This document shows, in pieces, positions 26,600 to 32,642 of a stretch of DNA of 32,642 nt. The DNA comes from Chloroflexota bacterium. Its GTDB lineage: Bacteria > Chloroflexota > Limnocylindria > Limnocylindrales > CSP1-4. A model generated the notes under the pieces. That model made no database searches. It was not told where the DNA came from and worked only from the letters and a program-made list of their open reading frames with translations. A program made the translations under genes and the position numbers. The DNA is taken from assembly GCA_016781485.1 (NCBI GenBank), contig JADDQH010000027.1:1-32642 (forward strand). Direction: 5' to 3'. The stretch's first letter is position 1, and every line of letters begins with the position of its first letter.

Positions 26600-28236
26600 A
26601 CGAGGCTCGGATCCGGGAACGACGGCTGGCCCGGTTCCGGCTCCATCAGCAGACGCGACCCGGCCCGCCGGGCCAGCGCGACGCGGACCCAGCCCATCCG
26701 CGGCCATTCCCGTCGTCCCTCGACTCGCCGGTCGCCCGAGAGCGCGCGCGGCAGCTCGCGGGATCGCTCCGCGGTCGCCTCCTCACGACACCCACGGGAG
26801 TGGTCGTCGAGACCGAGACGCGGGTGCGGCTTCCGGCCGACCTCGCGGCACTCGGGCGGCTTCCCTACCCCATCGATCCCGGACGGCCTCTCGTGTTCCT
26901 CGACACGGAGACGACGGGGCTCGGGACGGCCGCGGGGACGCTGCCATTCCTCGTCGGCCTCGGGAGCTGGGAGGGAGACGAGTTCCGCGTTCGCCAGCTG
27001 TTCCTCCCCGACCAGTCGGACGAGCCGGCGTTCCTCGACGTGCTCGCGGCGGCGATCCCGCCCGACGCGTGGCTCGTGACCTACAACGGCCGGGCATTCG
27101 ATTGGCCCCTCGTCGTCACCCGTTATCGGTTGCGACACCGGGCGCCACCGACGCACGCCGGCCATCTCGACCTGCTTCCTGTCGCCCGACAGGTATGGCG
27201 GCATCGCCTGCAGGATGCCCGACTGTCGACGGTCGAGGTAGGTGTCGCCGGAGTGGTTCGGCGACACGACCTACCCGGAGCCCTGGTCCCCGCCCGCTAC
27301 TTCGCGTACCTCCGGAGCGGGCGCCCGTCCCTTCTGCTGGACGTCGCACGCCACAACCTGCAGGACGTCGTCTCGCTCGCGAGGCTTCTCGAGGTGCTGT
27401 GTCGCGCCCTCCGCGACGACGCGCGATCACCGCTCGTCGATCCGGGCGACCTTCTCGGCCTCGCTCATGCCTTCGCTCGTCAGCACCGCCACCACGAGGC
27501 GCTCCAGTGCCTCGACCGCGCTGTCGCATCCGCGAACGCCGCCGCAGCGGCAGTGGCCGGAGGGAGACCCGTGCTCGTCGAGCGGATCGCGGCTGACCGC
27601 GCCCGGGCGCTTGCGAGGACGGGGCGGCACCACGAGGCGTTGGAGGCGTGGCTCCGGCTCGCCGAACGCGGCGGGCCGTTCGCCGCGTTCGCGTGGCTGC
27701 AAGTGGCGAAATACCGGGAGCACATGATGCGCGACGTCATCGGAGCACTCCACGCGACGGAGCGTGCCGGCGCTCTCGCGGAACGCGCCCGTGCCTTCGG
27801 ACGTCCTCTTCGCTCCGTCGAGCGTGACCTACCGAGACGGTTGCACAGGCTCAGATGCGCCGACGTCATGCGTGCCAGAGGAGCGCCTGAGCTCGCGCAG
27901 CCGGTCGCGGAGCGCCACGGCATCGGGCAGCCCAGGCAGGCCGATCCCCTCGACGCTGAGGCTCGCGACGACGGCAGCGACGAACAGCGCGCGCTCCGGC
28001 GAAAGCGGCGTCGTGCCGAAGGGGCCGCGGGGGAGCCGCGCCGTGATCCAGGTCGTCAGGAACGCGTCACCGGCACCCGTCGGGTCCCTGACCGCCCGTG
28101 CAGGTACTGCCGGCAGTCGCCGGCCCTTGAACCCATCCAGGGTCCGGGTCAGATGGAGCGCGCCGCGTTCGCTCAGCGTGATCACGACCTCCTGATGCGT
28201 CCGCGGAAGCAACTCGACCAGCCGAGCGCCACCTGA
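26596..28236 (+). CDS. mrfB: YprB/MrfB-like RNase H-like (DEDDh-type) exonuclease with TPR-like C-terminus; last ~130 codons antisense to pfkB and doubtful
   Basis: LVFLDTETTGLGTAAGTLPFLVGLGSWEGDEFRVRQLFLPDQSDEPAFLDVLAA...WLVTYNGRAFDWPLVVTRYRL...RHNLQDVVSLARLLEVL; GTG start overlaps the helicase stop (GTGA). Confidence 0.88.
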   Translation: MNEARIRERRLARFRLHQQTRPGPPGQRDADPAHPRPFPSSLDSPVARERARQLAGSLRGRLLTTPTGVVVETETRVRLPADLAALGRLPYPIDPGRPLVFLDTETTGLGTAAGTLPFLVGLGSWEGDEFRVRQLFLPDQSDEPAFLDVLAAAIPPDAWLVTYNGRAFDWPLVVTRYRLRHRAPPTHAGHLDLLPVARQVWRHRLQDARLSTVEVGVAGVVRRHDLPGALVPARYFAYLRSGRPSLLLDVARHNLQDVVSLARLLEVLCRALRDDARSPLVDPGDLLGLAHAFARQHRHHEALQCLDRAVASANAAAAAVAGGRPVLVERIAADRARALARTGRHHEALEAWLRLAERGGPFAAFAWLQVAKYREHMMRDVIGALHATERAGALAERARAFGRPLRSVERDLPRRLHRLRCADVMRARGAPELAQPVAERHGIGQPRQADPLDAEARDDGSDEQRALRRKRRRAEGAAGEPRRDPGRQERVTGTRRVPDRPCRYCRQSPALEPIQGPGQMERAAFAQRDHDLLMRPRKQLDQPSAT

Positions 28237-28827
28237 ACGGAGATCCTCGACGCCAACGCCGTGGATGTCGGCGCGCCGGAACAGTGGGCGAGGGCGAGCG
28301 GATGTGAGGTCCACCGGTCGACCGGGCGTGAGATCTCGCAGCAGACCCTGCCAGGCGAGCCCGACGACCGACTCGTCCCCGGGGACCTCGCTCCACGCGT
28401 CGGATAGCTCCCCGGCGACCGGTGCGAGCAGGATGCCCGGGGACCGCGCCCACGAGTCCGGCATCGAACCGACCGGGATGGGCGCGGATCGCCCGTGCGC
28501 GATCTGCTCGCGCCCGTGCGAGCGTTCGATGTTTTCGAACACCGGACCGCTGCGCAAAGCGACTGGAACGACGTCGACTCCGGCCCGCTCAAGGAGGAGG
28601 AGCTCGTGCGCGCCCCGCGCTTCCTCGTCGAGCCCGATGACGGCGCCGACGCGTGCGCCGAGCCGCGCCGCAAGAAGAGCGCCGTACGAGACGCCGCCCC
28701 CGAGCCGCCACCCCCGCGGGTCGTCGGCGTCGACGTCGCGTGAGGCTGCCCCGACGATCACCAGGTCAGGGGTGGGAGAGGGAGTCGAGCGAGCTGTCCC
28801 GACGCCTATACTGCCGCCGTCCATCAC
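27829..28827 (-). CDS. PfkB/ribokinase family carbohydrate kinase
   Basis: PDLVIVGAASRDVDADDPRGWRLGGGVSYGALLAARLGARVGAVIGLD...AVRDPTGAGDAFLTTWITARL (PfkB signature DPTGAGDAF). Confidence 0.9.
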   Translation of the reverse strand: MMDGGSIGVGTARSTPSPTPDLVIVGAASRDVDADDPRGWRLGGGVSYGALLAARLGARVGAVIGLDEEARGAHELLLLERAGVDVVPVALRSGPVFENIERSHGREQIAHGRSAPIPVGSMPDSWARSPGILLAPVAGELSDAWSEVPGDESVVGLAWQGLLRDLTPGRPVDLTSARPRPLFRRADIHGVGVEDLRSGGARLVELLPRTHQEVVITLSERGALHLTRTLDGFKGRRLPAVPARAVRDPTGAGDAFLTTWITARLPRGPFGTTPLSPERALFVAAVVASLSVEGIGLPGLPDAVALRDRLRELRRSSGTHDVGASEPVQPSR

Positions 28828-28843
28828 CTCACGGCGTCACCCT

Positions 28844-29263
28844 ATGATCGAGAGTGGGTCCGCTGACCGATCACGGTCAACGCCGAGCGGAGAGCACGTG
28901 TACTTCTACGAGCTGCACGAGGGCGACGACGACGTCTACAGCGACACGCTGCTCGCGCACGACGTCGAGTTCGATGAGGACCAATTCCTCGAGCTGGTCC
29001 TGGAGGCCCGTCGGGACGTGATCGCCACGTTCGAGGAGGACACTCTCGTCGAGGCGATCGCGAACGAATTGCAGCGACGCCACGGGTTCCTGCACATCGA
29101 CGACGCTCAGCTCCGAGTCGCGGTGAATGTGTCCCGGGAGGAGAGCGATACCTTCATCGCTCGTGTCGAAGAGACGCGTCGAGACGGATACGACGATGAG
29201 GATGACGACAGCGGCGGGTACCGCACGATGTTCGTGGACGTCGACGGCGACGACGCGCGCTGA
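28844..29263 (+). CDS. Acidic hypothetical protein, 139 aa (GTG at 28898 is an alternative start)
   Basis: ...HVYFYELHEGDDDVYSDTLLAHDVEFDEDQFLELVLEARRDVIATFEEDTLVEAIANELQRRHGFLHIDDAQLRVAVNVSREESDTFIARVEETRRDGYDDEDDDSGGYRTMFVDVDGDDAR. Confidence 0.75.
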   Translation: MIESGSADRSRSTPSGEHVYFYELHEGDDDVYSDTLLAHDVEFDEDQFLELVLEARRDVIATFEEDTLVEAIANELQRRHGFLHIDDAQLRVAVNVSREESDTFIARVEETRRDGYDDEDDDSGGYRTMFVDVDGDDAR

Positions 29264-29341
29264 ACGAAGGCGGACGCTCGTGTCACATGGCCGGGTATCC
29301 CGCCCACGCGCGCATCTCGGCGTCGCGGCGCCGGCCCACGC

Positions 29342-30442
29342 TCACACATTGAACAGTATCTCGACGACGTCCCCGTCCCGCACCCGGTAGGTCTTGCCCT
29401 CCGAGCGGAGCCTCCCTGCTCTTCGGGCTTCGCTCATCGATCCGAACGAGAGCAGCTCCTCCCACCCGATGACCTCCGCCCGGATGAAGCCGCGCGCGAG
29501 GTCGGAGTGGATGGCGCCTGCCGCATCCACAGCCGTCGCCCCGTCGGGGATCGTCCACGCCCGCGTCTCGTCCGGGCCGGCGGTGAAGAAGCTGATGAGC
29601 CCGAGCAGCCGATAGCTCAGGTGGATGACTCGCTGGAGTCCCGACTCGTGGAGTCCCATGTCTTCGCGGAATACCGCGGCCTCCTCGTCATCGAGCTCCC
29701 CGATCTCCATCTCCAGGCGTGCGGACAGCGCGGCGATCTCGCTCCGCGTGTGCGTGTACCGCTGTCGGACGTCGTCCACGATCGCGTCGGCGCGAGGGAG
29801 GTCCGACTCGCTGATGTTGAGGAGGACGAGCACGGGCTTCTCGGTCAGGAAGCGGAAGCCGCGGATGGCCTTGGACTCGTCCTGGCTGAGCTCGAGATCC
29901 CGGATCGGACGACCTGCGACGAGCGTGGGCTGCAGCCGCTCGAGGACGACCACCTCTCGCTCGTTCGCTTCTCGCTCCGCAGGCGTGCCATGCCTTCCCG
30001 ACGTGCGTAAGCGGTCGAGCCGCTTGTCGACCACGCCGAGGTCCGCGAACACGAACTCGAGGTCGAGTCGCTCGATGTCCCGCCACGCGTCCACGCTCCC
30101 GTCCGGGTGCGGGACGGAGGGATCGTCGAAGGCGCGCACGACATGGAGCAGCGCATCGGCGTTGCGCAGCCGGGCGAGCTGGTCGGGCGGGATGTCCTCC
30201 CCACCTGGTCCCTCCGCAGTCGTCGGCGGCGCGGGCAGGTCGACGTACGTCACGTCAGCCGGGACCTCTCGCTTCGGCTTGAACAGTGCCGTCAAGCGAA
30301 CGAGTCGGTCGTCCGGGACCTTCACGACACCCACATTCACGGTCGTACCGCCGAACCCGCCGGTCTCGGCGTGGCCCCGGGTGAGCGTGTTGAAGACGGT
30401 CGTCTTGCCGGAGCGCGCGAGCCCGACGATCGCGATCTGCAC
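29342..30442 (-). CDS. YchF-like P-loop NTPase (DUF933/TGS-type C-terminus)
   Basis: MQIAIVGLARSGKTTVFNTLTRGHAETGGFGGTTVNVGVVKVPDDRLVRLTALFKPKREVPADVTYVDLPAPP...PVLVLLNISESDL (NxxE)...LISFFTAGPDETRAWTIPDGATAVDAAGAIHSDLARGFIRAEVIGWEELL. Confidence 0.92.
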   Translation of the reverse strand: MQIAIVGLARSGKTTVFNTLTRGHAETGGFGGTTVNVGVVKVPDDRLVRLTALFKPKREVPADVTYVDLPAPPTTAEGPGGEDIPPDQLARLRNADALLHVVRAFDDPSVPHPDGSVDAWRDIERLDLEFVFADLGVVDKRLDRLRTSGRHGTPAEREANEREVVVLERLQPTLVAGRPIRDLELSQDESKAIRGFRFLTEKPVLVLLNISESDLPRADAIVDDVRQRYTHTRSEIAALSARLEMEIGELDDEEAAVFREDMGLHESGLQRVIHLSYRLLGLISFFTAGPDETRAWTIPDGATAVDAAGAIHSDLARGFIRAEVIGWEELLSFGSMSEARRAGRLRSEGKTYRVRDGDVVEILFNV

Positions 30443-30454
30443 GCCGCCGTCCGG

Positions 30455-31513
30455 TCAGTACCCGAGGTTCGGGTCGACCAGGTTCCGCAGCCGTTCGCCT
30501 CGCCGGAACCGCCCGAGGTTGTCGCAGAACAGCTCGATGCTGCGATCGAGTACCCGTCCGCTGGACCAGGAGGTGTGCGGCGTCACGACCACGTTCGGGA
30601 GCCCGTAGAACGGGGAGTCGGAGGCGAGCGGCTCCTCGCTGAAGGTGTCGAGGACAGCGCCTCCGATCGGGCCGTCCCGAAGCGCACGCACGAGCGCGCG
30701 CTCGTCGACGAGCGCGCCGCGGGCCACGTTGATGAGCCATGACCCTGGCTTCATCGCAGCGAGCGCATCGGCGTCGATCAATTGCTTCGTGTCGGGCGTC
30801 AACGGCACCGCGAGGACGACGAAATCGCTCTCGCGCAGCAGTCGCGTCAGGTCCGACGACGGGAGCAACGCGTCGATGCGTGGATCGGCGTTGGCGTCTT
30901 CTCCGATGGCCATGTGCTCGTCCACCTCCCGCCTTCGGACGGCGATCACACGCGGCCCGAACGCGTTCGCGAGGCCGGCGACGGCGCGCCCGATGGAGCC
31001 GAGCCCCACGATCCCGATCGTCCGCTCTCGCAGTTCGACCGCCTCCAGCGGCTGCCACGTCCGTTCCCGCTGCAGCTCGAGCAGCTGCGGGAGCCTGCGG
31101 CAGATCGCGAGCATCATCATCAGGACGTATTCCGCGATCGGCTGGCTGAACACGCCGCGCGCGTTCGTGATCGCGACGCCGCGCGCGAGCGCGGTCGGCG
31201 TGAGGACGCGCTCCACGCCGACGCTCGCCGAGTGCACCCAGCGCAGTCGGGGGCAACGCGCCACCAGACGGTCGAACGTCGCCGGGGGCAACGGGCCTCG
31301 GAGAAGCACCTCGACGTCGGAGAGATCGGTGTCGGCCAGACCTTCGGCCGAGACGCTGACGAGCCGGGAATCGGGCGCCGCCTCCCGGATCCGCTGGAGG
31401 TCACCCGGTCGGTAGCGCGCGGACAGGATGGGCGACAGCGCGATGGCGGCAGGAACGCCACCGGGGCCGGAGCCGGGGCCGACGACGCCGTCGACGCTGG
31501 CAGCGACCTTCAT
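30455..31513 (-). CDS. D-2-hydroxyacid dehydrogenase (NAD-binding)
   Basis: TIGIVGLGSIGRAVAGLANAFGPRVIAVRR; catalytic INVARGALVDE, DTFSEEPL, VTPHTSW; ATG overlaps the upstream stop (ATGA). Confidence 0.94.
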   Translation of the reverse strand: MKVAASVDGVVGPGSGPGGVPAAIALSPILSARYRPGDLQRIREAAPDSRLVSVSAEGLADTDLSDVEVLLRGPLPPATFDRLVARCPRLRWVHSASVGVERVLTPTALARGVAITNARGVFSQPIAEYVLMMMLAICRRLPQLLELQRERTWQPLEAVELRERTIGIVGLGSIGRAVAGLANAFGPRVIAVRRREVDEHMAIGEDANADPRIDALLPSSDLTRLLRESDFVVLAVPLTPDTKQLIDADALAAMKPGSWLINVARGALVDERALVRALRDGPIGGAVLDTFSEEPLASDSPFYGLPNVVVTPHTSWSSGRVLDRSIELFCDNLGRFRRGERLRNLVDPNLGY

Positions 31514-32637
31514 GCCGGCGTCGGCGGCGGCATGACCCGCCGGACCCACGCCGCCGGGTCCGCCATTTCCGCCTCCGTCGGCAGCGACTCCGGCCCATCC
31601 CAGAGCCGCGCGACTGCCGCATTCCCGCCCGTGGCCGCGACGCCTGCGACGAACCGTTCCCCGCGGCGGTACTGCTCGAGCTTCATGTCGAGCCCTGTCA
31701 AGCGAGCGATCAGCCTGTCGATGCCCCGCCGACGCTGGCTGCGTCGAGCCTCGAACCGCTGCCGGAGCAGTCCGACGTCGGCAACGAGCTCGGATCCGAC
31801 CTCATCCATCACCCAGTCGCTGAAGCCCTCGAGCAGGCTCATCACGAGCTGTGTCTCGCGCAGCAGCCGGCGCTGCTCGGCTGACAGGAACCCCGCAAGC
31901 AACGGGTCCCCGTCTCGCTCTCGAAGGCGACGAAGGAGCTCACCGAGGCCTCGCTCTCGGAGCGTCTGCGCCTCTTCCAGGACCCCGGCCAGCTGGCGCT
32001 CCAGGTGATCCGCGAGGTACGGCCTGACCCACGCATGCGTCTCGAGCTCGAACGCGTGTGTCGTCTCGTGGAGGCAGATCCAGGTCCGGAACTCGTGGAG
32101 CGGCACGTCGAGGGCATGGGCCGTCGCCCGGATGTTCTCCTCGACGAACAGGAGCCGCCCCGGCTTGGACTCGGCGGAGAGCAGTCCGATGTCGTACTGC
32201 CCGAGCACACGGTTGCCGAGGTAGGTGAGCAGGAACGCGATCTGCCGTGTCGTCAGGAACCGGTTCGCGAGCGCCGCGAGACCCGCCGCCAGCCCCGGCT
32301 CCTGTGGCCTGCGCTCCAGCACGTGCTCCTCGAGGCGCCCGATGAGCTGCCGGAACGTGACGAGGTTCGCCTTCGCCCACTCCGCGCGGTCAACGACGGC
32401 GTGCCGGTCGACGACGCCCGGCAGCGGAGTGCCGAGCGTCCGTTCGAGGAGCGGCACCACGCGCGCCATGGCCTCGGCGTACGCGGGCTCGACAGCGCGG
32501 AGCTCGGCGTCGGTGAGGGCGCCGCGTGAGGCCCGGAGCCGCGCCGAAGCGATGGCATCGGCCCGCTCCCAGTCGACGAGTCCCTGCTGCGACGCCCGGC
32601 CTGCCCGGCGGCCGAGGTAGCGGGCAGCGAGCCCCAT
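31510..32637 (-). CDS. Zinc-dependent metalloprotease, DUF2342/'coenzyme F420 biosynthesis-associated' family
   Basis: RLLFVEENIRATAHALDVPLHEFRTWICLHETTHAFELETHAWVRPYLADHLERQL (HExxH), SLLEGFSDWVMDEVG. Confidence 0.9.
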   Translation of the reverse strand: MGLAARYLGRRAGRASQQGLVDWERADAIASARLRASRGALTDAELRAVEPAYAEAMARVVPLLERTLGTPLPGVVDRHAVVDRAEWAKANLVTFRQLIGRLEEHVLERRPQEPGLAAGLAALANRFLTTRQIAFLLTYLGNRVLGQYDIGLLSAESKPGRLLFVEENIRATAHALDVPLHEFRTWICLHETTHAFELETHAWVRPYLADHLERQLAGVLEEAQTLRERGLGELLRRLRERDGDPLLAGFLSAEQRRLLRETQLVMSLLEGFSDWVMDEVGSELVADVGLLRQRFEARRSQRRRGIDRLIARLTGLDMKLEQYRRGERFVAGVAATGGNAAVARLWDGPESLPTEAEMADPAAWVRRVMPPPTPA

Positions 32638-32642
32638 CGCCG

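Noticed and set aside
1-32642. CRISPR arrays, IS elements, prophage, toxin-antitoxin or defence islands
   Set aside because: No regularly spaced repeats, transposase/integrase motifs, att-like duplication or defence-gene signatures were recognised by reading both strands; tRNA-Met at 17793 has no adjacent integrase.

Overview
High-GC bacterial chromosome segment with no visible mobile element, CRISPR array or rRNA. The gene content looks like core or near-core functions; I suspect a Chloroflexota-like lineage, but that is inference only. Most genes are on the minus strand. From left to right: topA (C-terminus runs off the window), a 104-aa orphan, dprA, comM/yifB (apparent single-base frameshift), slipin (SPFH), NfeD protease, NUDIX, a LuxR-type response regulator (+), a ppa-HAD-thpR cluster, a stand-alone DnaB-C-domain-like ATPase, an orphan 256-aa protein, M20 peptidase, ftsH, tRNA-Met(CAT), a large secreted subtilase with a clear promoter and terminator, methyltransferase (+), several small proteins (one 56-aa membrane protein is absent from the ORF track), a DivIC/FtsB-like protein, an mrfA-mrfB-like helicase/exonuclease pair (+), a PfkB kinase, an acidic 139-aa protein (+), a YchF-like NTPase, a D-2-hydroxyacid dehydrogenase and a DUF2342-type zinc metalloprotease. 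I found no convincing new multi-gene system. The best leads are the comM frameshift, the MrfAB-like operon with a 408-bp antisense overlap into pfkB, the stand-alone DnaB-like ATPase with its orphan neighbour, and several compact regulatory structures at gene starts.
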